A program made the position numbers and the translations under genes. A stretch of DNA of 64,000 nt from Diphasiastrum complanatum (Eukaryota; Streptophyta; Lycopodiopsida; Lycopodiales; Lycopodiaceae). Positions within the stretch are counted from its first letter, which is position 1; the number at the start of each line of letters is the position of its first letter. The stretch is taken from contig CM055100.1 in assembly GCA_029204225.1 (NCBI GenBank), positions 57,488,345-57,552,344 on the forward strand. The letters run 5' to 3'. Positions 11,401-21,051 of the stretch are shown here, piece by piece. The notes beneath the pieces were generated by a model. The model saw only the letters and a program-made list of their open reading frames with translations. It ran no database searches and was not told where the DNA came from.

Positions 11401-12378
11401 AAATGCCATTAAAGATGAAAAATACTCTTTATGATATGTCATATGAGAAGTGGCTCCACTATCAATCCACCAAGGATCAATGTCTCCATGATTAGCCAAC
11501 AAGCAAGATGACATAACAAAAGCATCATTTGAAAGAAGCTCATCCCCACCCTCATCAATAGTTAGATTGGTTTGCTTTTCCCCTTGATCCCTCTTTTTCT
11601 TAAAACAATCACTAGCAAAATGCCCTTTGACTCCACAATAGAAACATTTTAGCTTAGATCTATCCTTCTTTTTGCCAAAAGTAGAGTGCTCACCTTGGTC
11701 TTGCCCTTTAGACCAATTGCTTTTACCTTTGCCCTTGAACTTGCCTTTAGAGAACATTGCCTCCTCTTCTCCTCCTTGAGATGTAGAAGATGCTCCCACT
11801 CTTGCTTGCAACCTGAATTCTTCAGCCAACAAGACCTCTTGCAAGTCTCCAACACTTGGTAAACATTTTTGGATAGCATAACTTTGAACAAGATTAGCAT
11901 GATCATCCAACAAGCCATTGAGAATCACTTGAACAAGCTCCTCATTATTTATGCCATCATTAATGCATGCTAACTCATCATTCAATGCTTTAACTCTCAA
12001 AACAAAAGCATGTCCATTCTCACTCTTCTTTTGCATACAAGAAAAGATTTGCCTTCTTAAAGTCAACACTCTAGAAGTAGACTTGGATTCATAAACCTTC
12101 TTCAAGGCTTCCCAAGCTTCACTAGATGATGTGCACTTACCAACCTCTTTGATAAGCTCATTTGTCACATTCATCTTGATCATGTGAAGGGCTTTCTTTG
12201 CCCTCTTGTCATACCTCAATTGTTCTTGAGGTGCCAAAGGTCTCTCCTCCACACCTACAACAATATCCATCAACTCATTCATCTCAAGCAAAGACTCCAT
12301 CCTTACTTTCCAAGTAGAATAGTTGAGGGAGGTAAGCCTATCATTGCTTTCCAACATGTAGCCTCCATTTGTAGCCAT
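8428..12378 (-). CDS. Gag-Pol polyprotein of copia element B (intact, 1316 aa)
   Basis: One uninterrupted frame from ATG at 12378. Gag (residues 1-about 270) has the DUF4219/UBN2-type start (WKVRMES) and one zinc knuckle (C245, C248, H253, C258). Then come the aspartic protease (D306-S-G), pre-integrase HHCC (H439, H444, C473, C476), integrase with a DD35E triad (D503, D565, E601), reverse transcriptase (D907 and Y992-V-D-D995), and RNase H (D1156/D1158, E1197, D1234), ending about residue 1316. Residues 725-780 form the usual acidic, variable integrase-RT linker. All catalytic residues are present and length is typical for copia. The frame runs through the polypurine tract and its TGA lies in the 3' LTR. 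The product would form virus-like particles in the cytoplasm, copy its RNA and integrate the cDNA. Confidence 0.96.
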   Translation of the reverse strand: MATNGGYMLESNDRLTSLNYSTWKVRMESLLEMNELMDIVVGVEERPLAPQEQLRYDKRAKKALHMIKMNVTNELIKEVGKCTSSSEAWEALKKVYESKSTSRVLTLRRQIFSCMQKKSENGHAFVLRVKALNDELACINDGINNEELVQVILNGLLDDHANLVQSYAIQKCLPSVGDLQEVLLAEEFRLQARVGASSTSQGGEEEAMFSKGKFKGKGKSNWSKGQDQGEHSTFGKKKDRSKLKCFYCGVKGHFASDCFKKKRDQGEKQTNLTIDEGGDELLSNDAFVMSSCLLANHGDIDPWWIDSGATSHMTYHKEYFSSLMAFDGDRKVIYTANDGECAIKGIGTIPISLSTNRNIELKDVLLIPSITKNLLSVSQMLDKGFKVEFDGDACLIKKGCSIIAKGKRQGKLFKLDACVVANQVGCMANEQMSIQEVWHKRMGHLNYKALEVIAKKEVVRGLPKSLTCLNHVCEECALSKSHRLPYTRSISRSKMPFSLLHSDIHGVTTISNGGAKMYVTFIDDFSRFCWVYLLKSKDEVFDVFVKFKVAIETQFTTKIKCLRSDNGGEYISNKFKAFCDEHGIKREYTCPRTPQQNGVAERKNRTLCESAKAMRLNANLPKPFWSDALLCANFLCNRWPSVVLEGKTPFEALFGTKPNVKFLRTFGCICYFNITLDDRTKEDPSSRKGIFVGYSEVSKAYRIYVPSIKKVFTSRDVIFDESNIPKVVSSDDGVVATNVLDDNGVDDTLDVDVEEASSSQIPRRTPRHKVKPSRLTYDGKGKQVVDGSNYAFLTSFDVPSCVDEARQEEEWIQAMDLEFEALMKNNTWRLVELPKGKSAIGCKWIFKVKTNQDGSINKLKARLVAKGYAQEHGIDYEETFAPVAKMVSIRVIISLATLYGWDLWQLDISNAFLNGDLEEEVYMEQPESYVSHSKPNHVCFLQKSLYGLKQAPRSWYARLNSFLLSQNFTMSEYDHSLYFRISANDVTILLIYVDDIILSGGNKEDIEDIKKALKKEFEVHDLGLLSYILGIEVIRTSQITFISQEKYAISILNRFHMVDANPIDTPMESHVKLTIRGNERSFEDITLYRKLIGSLIYLTITRPDLSYCVGRLSQFMQDPSIEHWKLGKRILRYISGTKDFGIVYRGSSPNLFGFSDSDFAGDLMDRKSINAHAIFIGDGAISWMSKKQATISLSSSEAEYKALTSCTKEMVWIKRMIMELHLLDFSESPIIFCDNLSAQSLASNPVFHARSKHIEVAYHFVREQVLAKEIKLEHVPSKECVADIFTKALGKDLFFKHRTSLGVLSKSMLKLVEEGV
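8433..8450 (-). other. Polypurine tract of element B
   Basis: The minus strand reads GTTGAAGAGGGAG directly before the TGTG of the 3' LTR, the expected site of plus-strand priming. The tract is also translated, as the last codons of pol (V-E-E-G-V). Confidence 0.85.
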
Positions 12379-12975
12379 GTTGCAATGATTGATCTCTGAT
12401 CTTTGACCTGTTCCAATGCACTAAGCACTCTCTTGAATCAACAAATGAAACACAAGAAGAAATCACAAAGATTTGGAACCTAAAACCTTACTTTTTCTCT
12501 CTTTTCCTCACTTTTTCCTTAATTTTAGCCACTAGTTTTATGATTTCTTGATCAAACCAAGACCAAACCTCAATATACTTGCTTTTCCCTCACTCCTAAG
12601 ATTGAAATACACTCTTGAATCATTCAGCAAACTGAAAATCAGAGGGTTACATCAATTTTGAAGTTTTTGACATGAAGAAGCAAGAAATTGAATCAAAAAA
12701 CTATATGCTAGAATGGAAAACTAATAGGATCTTGTTGGATCTTGCATCTCCCTCTTTCCAAAACAATTTTTGTCTCCTTATTCTGATAAGTACAGAGGGA
12801 ATTCGCCCTACTTCAATTGAAATGCATACAAATGATGTTTTGATCACAAAGATCCAATTTCTACACATAAATCAACAAGATTTTTAGCTAGAAACTTGAT
12901 TGGAATGCTACAAAAGCAAACTCGCCCACAAATCTCTTCTAAATCTGGCAAAACCTGCACATTTGGCCGCCTAAT
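12379..12975 (-). other. 5' untranslated leader of element B
   Basis: 597 bp between the primer-binding site and the gag ATG, without a long frame. This is the region where retroelements carry packaging and dimerisation signals. No specific structure was identified. Confidence 0.7.
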
Positions 12976-12987
12976 GCTCTGATACCA
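12976..12987 (-). other. Primer-binding site of element B
   Basis: The minus strand reads TGGTATCAGAGC, complementary to the 3' end of plant initiator methionine tRNA. It abuts the CA of the 5' LTR with no spacer. Confidence 0.92.
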
Positions 12988-13640
12988 TGTGAAAAACTCA
13001 GATCCAAAAGATGCTAAAGTTTCATAAAGATCTTGGCCATGGAAGTTATGCACATCTAGATTGAAAAAATGATAGAAATTGTGATGTTAAGCATACTAAA
13101 CATCAACTAAACATCAAAATCTGATCATAAGCTTCCACAAACAGAAACTTGCTGTCCCTGTCCGTACTTCAGAGCCTACAACCTGCATTTCACACGTGTG
13201 AAGCCATAGCAACAAAGAAATCACAATTCTAGTGGCTAGAATGCAAGATATGAACAAAAAAGTGAGAGAGAAGAAGATGGACCTTCAAAGAGCATAACAT
13301 TCATTCAATAGAATGAAAATGAGATGTGTACATACTCGTGGAGATGGCTATTTATAGCAGCCATAGTGCCTCTTGGCCACTTGTCTTATGATAGGCTAAA
13401 ATTGGGGTCCAATAGGATTCACCCATATACCTAGAAATTTGGTCAAATAGGAATGCACCAAATTATGAGCCAATAGAAGAGCTCCACACTCGACCTCCTC
13501 TAATTAATGTGACCTCAAAAGTAGTGTACACATACTTTGGGCCTCTACATACATGTATGAACCTATCTCTAACTTTTATTTGGCCATAGGCCTACAAAAT
13601 CTCAAGTTAGGAAAATACTACTAGTTGACAATTTTTCACA
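12988..13640 (-). repeat. 5' LTR of element B
   Basis: 653 bp, essentially identical to the 3' copy. The TATA-like box is at 13348-13357 on the minus strand. The palindrome TTCACACGTGTGAA is at 13189-13202. It drives transcription leftward. Confidence 0.97.
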
Positions 13641-15576
13641 CAAACTATACATATAAGAGACTCACAAACTACATGCACAGATCTAGCTCAACTTCAGAAC
13701 AATAATAATGATGAAAGAACTTGCTCTCAATAGACATTGGATAATGGTCTCTATTTGCTAAAACATGACAAATGGGGCTCTAACTATAGAATGTGCTTAT
13801 GTCTACATAGCGATATGGTTGCTCATAGCTTAGTCGTAGGTATGCCAATGAATGGCCTCCAGTGTGCCTACATAAATACGTTGAAAGCTAGCGACAAAAT
13901 GTGCTCAATGCCATGACAAAAGTGCACTCAAAATGTGTGTGGAGAGGCGATTGAGGCTAGCTCAAAAGTGAGCTCACATCTTGCTTAGTAGTACGATGGA
14001 TGGCCAATAATGTAGTGCTTAAAAGTGCACTCAAATTTGGTGTAAAGAGGTGACTAAGGCCATTTAAAAGGAGCAATGTATTTTTCTCAGAAGTATAGTG
14101 AGCATTGGTCAACAGATCATTCAAGGTAAGTTGAGATGCACTCTATAAAATGGCAAAATCCTAGCCCTCAGGGACATGAATTTATCACATGTAGCTCCAT
14201 AGCCAACACTCAAATGCACACTAAGCCTCTTCTCTAAAGACTCATCTCAATGATACCATTCTAGAGAAAACTCTCTCTCACACTTATGATCTCATAACCA
14301 TGGTCTTTCTAAAATCCACCACAATACTAGTCTCGTAACCACTCTAACAATCACACAATTTCTCATAACCATTATGGCAATGATGATGATGGAAACCCAA
14401 TATGATAGAATAGCAATGAAGCCTCTCATGCACTTGTATTGGACTAAATATTGAATTCCCTATCAACTAATGCACAATAATTACTCACTTATTCTTAGAG
14501 AACTACTACTCTCATTGAAAGCTCTTATTGGCTTCTTGATGACACTTGAACTCAACATCTCACTCATCGAGGATGGAATTGGTGGAATTATAATGAATCG
14601 GATAGTAAAGCTTATTTCTCTCTTCAAGAATGGAACTTGTAAGAGTGATGGAGATTCTCTCATTGAAGGAATTCTATGAAGCTCTCAAAACATAGTTGAT
14701 GAAATGATATGAGGTCTCTCTCAACTAAAAATCTCCAAATATATATTACGAGTGGTGATGGCTTGCCAACCTGGTATGATGCCAAAAGAGGTTACACTCC
14801 CTTTAATGTCCCAACGACTTTGGTTTCGAGTTTTCGTCACCCTCCTTTCATTGCTCAGTACTCTTAACTTACATAACGGACCATGCTTTGACTTTGCCCA
14901 CTCGAAGGACAATGAAGGGGTCTCCATTTTTTTTGTGTAACAAGAAAGGGAAGATTTTTTTTCTTTTTTCATTCTTCATTGTGAAATAAAACATTGGTAC
15001 TTGTGATGAGTCACACACTTTTAGGAACTTTTCCACTTTTTTAAAGGCAATACTCCTTCATTTTCAAAGGTTGAGTCCTCAATTCTCACTTTGGAAATGG
15101 CCTGTTTCTTAATAGGATAATCAATTTTTTTTAGATCATTATTTTTCGATAATTTGCATGGTAAGTGTTGATATTTGGTTGATGTCGACACTTTTGAATT
15201 TTCTTAGCTTTGGATTTCCTCTTAGGTGTCAGAAAAAAAAAGGATGTCCCGCAAAATCTTAAATATTATAAAAACTCAAGGTGACATGGATGGAATGTGG
15301 CATAATTTTTTTAGAGCCAATTCTAAGGCCATTTTATTTAGAACTTTGATAGTTCTTTTTGGCGAAGTGGGACCGGACCCCATCGGCACGGGCTATACAG
15401 GCCAAAAATCGATGTCGGTTGCCTACTACTTTTAACCAACTTCATATGGAAACAACATAAAATATTGTCTAATTTTTTTTAATTTAGCTTGATTTTGTGT
15501 GCTAAAAAATCAAATAACAATTCTCTATTAACTACATCTTGCTGTTGGTAGTTACATAAGTTCATGGTAGAATTAA
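13641..15576. other. Anonymous DNA between elements B and D
   Basis: No conserved coding motif. The part next to B continues the sequence into which B inserted. Short frames around 14470-14970 lack homology I can recognise, and overlapping frames on both strands have similar lengths, so none is annotated. Confidence 0.5.
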
Positions 15577-16226
15577 TGTGAAAGATTTCAGATCCTTAAG
15601 ATCCAATCTACTTGAATGATCTTTGGTTAGAAAGAGAAATACACTACCAATTTCACCAATGTAGAAGAATCAGCATCTACACACAATTTGAGATGCAAAC
15701 ACTAATAGAACTTGATCAAACTTGAATGAAATGATTATGTACTATTGCTGTCCGTACAAAACCAGCAAGCTACTGTATTTCACACGTGTGGATCCAAAAA
15801 TAGCAGATATAGGATCATTCTACACATAGAATTGCAAGCAATCACCAAAATAGTGCACCAATGGATAGTAGAACCCAAGAGAACCATGTATAAGCATGAA
15901 ATGAGATAGAGAAGAGAGAAGATGACTCTCTCCACGAGTACATCCTTTTATAGCAGGTCCAAACCCTATTTGGCCACTTGGCTTTCCCACCAAAATGCTA
16001 ATCCTACCAATTTTGGGTCTAGATTCAATGTACCCAACTTATTCAAATTGAATCTACTCAAACTCGCATTCTATCTTTCCCACACTTTCAAAAAGTGTTT
16101 ATTCAAATGAAATTTAGACTAATGAACTTTGAAAAGTCAACCTCTAAGTCTAAAATAAGTTTTGGCCTCAATATGCCAAATATGGAAATATTGCAAAATG
16201 TGATGAAACTAGTTGAATATTTCACA
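15577..16226 (-). repeat. 3' LTR of element D
   Basis: 650 bp, in element orientation TGTGAAATATT...GAAATCTTTCACA. A TATA-like stretch (minus GCTATAAAAGG) lies at 15945-15955, and CACACGTGTG at 15781-15790. Confidence 0.95.
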
Positions 16227-19224
16227 CTCCCTCTTCAACTAGTTATAGCATAGACTTTGATAATACTCCAAGTGAAGTCCTATGCTTCATGAACAAGTCT
16301 TTTCCCAATGCTTTGGTGAAGATATCAGCTACACATTCCCTTGAAGACACATGTTGAAGCTCCACACCTTTGCAATGACTCGCTCCCTCACAAAATGATA
16401 TTGTATTTCAATATGCTTGCTCCTAGCATGAAAGATAGGATTGGATGCCATTCTTTGGGCTGATTGATTGTCACAAAAGATGATTGGGCTCTCTGAAAAA
16501 TCCAGCAAGTGAAGATCCTTGATCATCCTCTTGATCCATACCATCTCCTTTGTGCAATGTGTAAGAGCTTTGTACTCGGCCTCACTAGATGACAATGAGA
16601 TAGTGGCGTGTTTCTTTGACATCCATGATATAGCTCCATCACCTATGAAAATATAATAAGAACTAATAGATTTCCTATCCATTACATCTCCAGCATAGTC
16701 CGAATCTGAAAATCCAAAAAGATTAGGTGATGATCCCTCATACAATATGCCAAAATCTCGAGTTCCAATGATGTACCTCAAAACTCGCTTTCCTAGCTTC
16801 CAATGCTCCTCACTAGGATCTTGCATGAATTGACTCAATCTTCCAACACAATAGCTTAGATCAGGTCTAGTAATGGTTAGATAGATGAGTGACCCAACTA
16901 GCTTTCTATAAAGAGTAATTCCTTGAAGGATCTTTCATTACCTCTTATAGTAAGCTTTACATGAGACTCCATAGGTGTATCAATAGCTTTTGCATCTACC
17001 ATATGAAATCTTTCTAGAATAGAATTAGCATACTTCTCTTGAGAAGATCTAATGACTTCTATTCCTAAAATGTAATGCAAATTACCAAGATCTTGCACCT
17101 CAAACTCCTTCTTAAGAGCATTCTTGATATCCTCCACATCTTGATTGTCTCCACCACTCAAGATGATATCATCCACACAGATTAGCAAGATGGTAACATC
17201 ATCTCCAGCAAACCTATAATAAAGTGAATGATCATACTCACTCATAACAAAGCCTTGAGAGAGTAAAAAAGTGTTAAGCTTAGCATACCAACTCCTTGGT
17301 GCTTGCTTAAGGCCATACAAACTCTTTTGTAGAAGACACACATGATTTGGCTTTGTTGATGAGATGTAGCTCTCGGGTTGCTCCATATATACTTCCTCCT
17401 CAAGATCACCATTCAAGAATGCATTTGAAATGTCCATTTGCCACAGATCCCATCCATAAAGTGTAGCAAGTGAAATGATGACTCGAATGCTTACCATCTT
17501 TGCCACGGGTGCAAACGTCTCATCATAGTCAATTTCTTGTTGTTGAGCATATCCTTTTGCTAACCTTGCCTTGTACTTGTTGATAGATCCATCTTGGTTT
17601 GTCTTCACCTTGAAGATCCATTTGCATCCAATAGCTTTTTTGTCCTTAGGCAACTCCACCAATCTCCATGTTCCATTCTTCATAAGAGCTTGATACTCAA
17701 GATCCATTGCTTGGATCCACTCCTCTTCTTTCCTTGCTTGATCTACACTTGTAGGCTCATCCAAAGAGGTTAGGAAAGCAACATAATTTCCAGAAACTAC
17801 TTGCTTACCCTTTTGATCATATGTGAGCCTTGAAGGTACTTGTCTTTCTCTTGATGTTCTCCTTGGCTTTTGACTTGATGAAGGTCCATCATCACCACCA
17901 TCCAAAGTAGAATCCTTCTCATCAACATCAAGAATGTTAGAACCATCTACTTTACCATCAATCATGCTTGAAGACACCTTTGGAATGTTTCCCTCATAAA
18001 AAATGACATCTCTACCAACAATCACTTTGTTAGTAGAAGGAATGTAAACCTTGTAGGCTTTACTCACCTCACTATATCCAACAAAAATACCTCTTCTTGA
18101 AGATGGATCCTCCTTGGTCCTATCATCAAGAGTAATGTTGACATAGCATGTGCATCCAAAGGTTCTTAGAAAGTTGACACTCGGCCTCCTCTTGAATAGC
18201 ATCTCAAAAGGTGTCCTTCCATCCAAAATAGCACTCGGCCACCTATTGCACAAGAAATTGGCACACAACAAAGCTTGATCCCAAAATGGTTTGTCAAGAT
18301 TAGCACTTAACCTCATAGCTTTAGCACTTTCACATAAAGTCCTATTCTTCCTTTCAGCCACTCCATTTTGCTGTGGAGTCCTTGATGTTGTATACTCCCT
18401 CTTGATCCCATGCTCATCACAAAAGACCTTGAACTTGTTAGATATGTACTCACCACCATTGTCACCTCTCAAGCACTTGATCTTTGTGTGCATTCTTGAA
18501 CTTGACAAGGACATCATACACTTCATCCTTGCTCTTTAGTAGATAGATCCAACAAAATCTACTAAAATCATCAATGAATGTTACATACATCTTAGCTCCA
18601 CTATTGCTAATTGTAGTTAATCCATGAATATCCGAATGTACAAGTTGAAAAGGCTTTGTAGATCTAGAAATAGATCTATTATAAGGTAGTCTATGTGACT
18701 TAGACAAAGCACAAGACTCACAAACATGCTTGTCATTACAAGGAACTTGGAAGACCAATCACAACCTTCTTCCTTGCCATTGCCTCCAATGACTTGAAGT
18801 TGAGGTGTCCCATCCTTTTGTGCCAAACCTCTTGAATAGAAATCTGCTCCCTTGCAACACATCCAACTTGGTTAGCAATAACACAAGCATCAAGTTTGAA
18901 CAACTTCCCTTGCCTTTTACCTTTTCCAATCAAGACATCCTTCCTTTTGATCAAACAAGCATCTCCATCAAACTCCACCTTGAGGCCCTTACTTAGCATT
19001 TGACTCACACTAAGCAAATTCTTGGTAATAGATGGAATAAACAAGACGTCCTCCAAATGAACATTCCTATTTGTAGAGAGAGAAATAGGAATTGTGCCAA
19101 TCCCTTTGATTGCACACTCACCATCATTGGCCGTGTAGATCACCCTCTTGTCATCTCCATATGCCAACAAAGAAGTGAAATACTCTTTGTGAAAGGTCAT
19201 GTGTGAACTTGCTCCACTATCAAT
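16227..19224 (-). pseudogene. pol pseudogene of element D (protease to RNase H)
   Basis: Reading leftward from the break at 19224 (protease, DSGASSHMTFHKEYF): pre-integrase, integrase, RT (ICVDDIILSG in place of YVDD, near 17175), then RNase H with the ISLSSSEAEY motif near 16585. At least four frame breaks are visible: near 18740, near 18480 (a small deletion before the second catalytic Asp, with RSDNGGEY read as RGDNGGEY), near 16915 and near 16360. In-frame losses also occur near 17050 and 17565. It is closely related to B. Confidence 0.9.
19220..19224. other. Left target-site duplication of element C (TCAAT)
   Basis: TCAAT directly precedes the 5' LTR of C and recurs at 26950-26954, where the interrupted pol of D resumes. 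Rejoining at TCAAT restores the conserved protease-region reading seen in B, which supports the nesting. Confidence 0.9.
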
Positions 19225-19879
19225 TGTGAAAATTGTCAACATTTCCTAGCTAGTTTGAGGCCTAAATTGGCTAAAATTGTAAATAGTTTTGGTTCTGGAG
19301 TTTCACACGTGTGAACCAGGCCACAATGTTTTTATTTACTGTATTTTTTCAGTATGATGAAGTGTCAAACTTCATACCCTTCAAAATGAGACCATTTTGA
19401 TGTATTTTGGTCATATAAGCCATTTTTAGCTATTTTTCCTATATAGGGAATATCTAGGGTCAAGTACCTTCTAGAGAGAGGAGAGAGAGTCATCTTCCTC
19501 ATCCATAAATAGTAGGGAAGTCGTGGAAAACAGGTTGGAGAAACCTTTTGTATGCTTCATTGAGATCAATAGATCATTGTCATTGTTTCTTCCTCCATTG
19601 AGAGCATTGTTGTGTGTATTGTCTTCAAGCTATTGTGTATGATCTTAGGTGCTTTCCAAAAGTGATAGGCTGATGTATTATGGACTGTATAATGCTATTT
19701 TGGGCCGCACTTGATGTTTATGGAAGTTTCCATTTGTGATAAATGCTTTTTGATCAAGTTCTTTGCATTCTAGGTAGCATAGAATGTGTTGCCAATTCCT
19801 AGCTTATGTAGTTTGGAGTGCAAGCATTCAAGCCAATGATCTTGGAGTTTAGATCCACTTAGGATCTGTATTTTTCACA
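19225..19879 (+). repeat. 5' LTR of element C
   Basis: 655 bp, TGTGAAAATTG...TATTTTTCACA. TTCACACGTGTGAA is at 19302-19315 and a CTATATAG TATA-like box at 19439-19446. Confidence 0.96.
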
Positions 19880-19891
19880 TGGTATCAGAGC
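19880..19891 (+). other. Primer-binding site of element C
   Basis: TGGTATCAGAGC, directly adjacent to the LTR end, complementary to initiator methionine tRNA. Confidence 0.93.
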
Positions 19892-21051
19892 TGGTTGGCT
19901 TCTATTTACAGTAAGTATTCCATTTTTGGTGATATTTGGATGTTTGATCAAGTTCTAGCATGATTTTGCATTGCTTTGTTGATCAAATCTTACTAACCTT
20001 TGTTTTGTGAGTTGAACTTGTGGATCAAAAGCATATTTCAGGTCTATTGAAGATCAGAGGCTGAAAAGAAACTATTTTGGATCAGATCATAACACCTAAT
20101 CATTTGTGATTGTGAGGCTTGTGCATATTCAATACTAACAATGTTCTTTTCAATCCTATTGTTGACAATCTCCATTCTTGGATGAACACTCTCCTTAAGT
20201 GGATGAAACTTCTCCTTAAGTGGATGACAAATGCTCTTTTGAGTGAGTTGTAATTCTCCTAAAGGCTGAGCAAAGCTCCCATTTGGATGAAAGATCCCCT
20301 TTTTTGGGTGAACATATTGTAAGCTCCATTGTGAAGAGCATATTGTAAAGATTGTCATCAATTTTGGCATAAATTTTGGTGTACTTTGTTGAGCATGTAA
20401 GTAACTCTCCTTATGTAATTTGATTGGAGCATTTGCTGGAAGGTGTTAACCATTATGCAAGTGTGTTTTCAGGTTCTTAACAGGTTGAGGAACATTCTCA
20501 TGTGAAGTGATCTTAGATCTACATCTAAACACCAAGATTTGACAAGATAGTGAAGCTAGTCTTGTGATTCACTAAGTGTGCTCATTCATTCACCTCTAAA
20601 TCTTGTATTTATCACTTGCTGGAGTTTATAAACTTTTAGAAGTGTGGTTTACATGTGGTTTTACAGGTTGAATCAATATCTTAGTGTGTTGATCATATGT
20701 TGATCAAGTTTGTTCATTACTAGGTAATCTTGGCATCCTAGTTTTGGGTATTTTCTAAGAATGCAAGTAACTCTTCACACCATAACTTGATTTGGTGACT
20801 TGCTGGAAAGTTTGAGAGCTTAAGCAAGAGTGTGTTCAGGTTGGTTTGATTTTGTAATCCATTCTTAGTGTGTGCAAAGTGTTGCATGTGTTTCAATCTT
20901 CCTTTCTATGCTTGGAAACCATCTAGGTTCAAGATAGAAGTGTTTTAGGGTCCTAAATCTTCATAGATCTCTTTATCTATCATTTGTTGAGAGAAAAGTG
21001 AGTGCTAAGTGCTTTAGGACAGAACCTAAAAGTTGAAGAAACATTAGAATC
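19892..21051 (+). other. Leader of element C
   Basis: 1160 bp without a long frame between the primer site and gag ATG, about twice the leader of B. A purine/pyrimidine-biased stretch at 20165-20300 repeats CTCCTTAAGTGGATG-like words (20190-20230). Confidence 0.6.

Larger units (their letters stand above)
7780..13640 (-). mobile_element. Complete Ty1/copia retrotransposon B
   Basis: A full-length 5861-bp element on the minus strand. LTRs of 653 bp lie at 12988-13640 (5') and 7780-8432 (3') and differ at a single base that I could find (7945 region A versus 13157 region G). Both LTRs begin TGTGAAAAA and end TTTTTCACA. The target duplication CAAAC is perfect (7775-7779 and 13641-13645). Primer-binding site, polypurine tract and a 1316-codon gag-pol are all present. 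Everything visible is compatible with a recently active, autonomous copy. Confidence 0.97.

Noticed and set aside
14470-14972. Short frames on both strands as genes
   Set aside because: Overlapping frames of equal length on both strands, no motif, no start or splice context.
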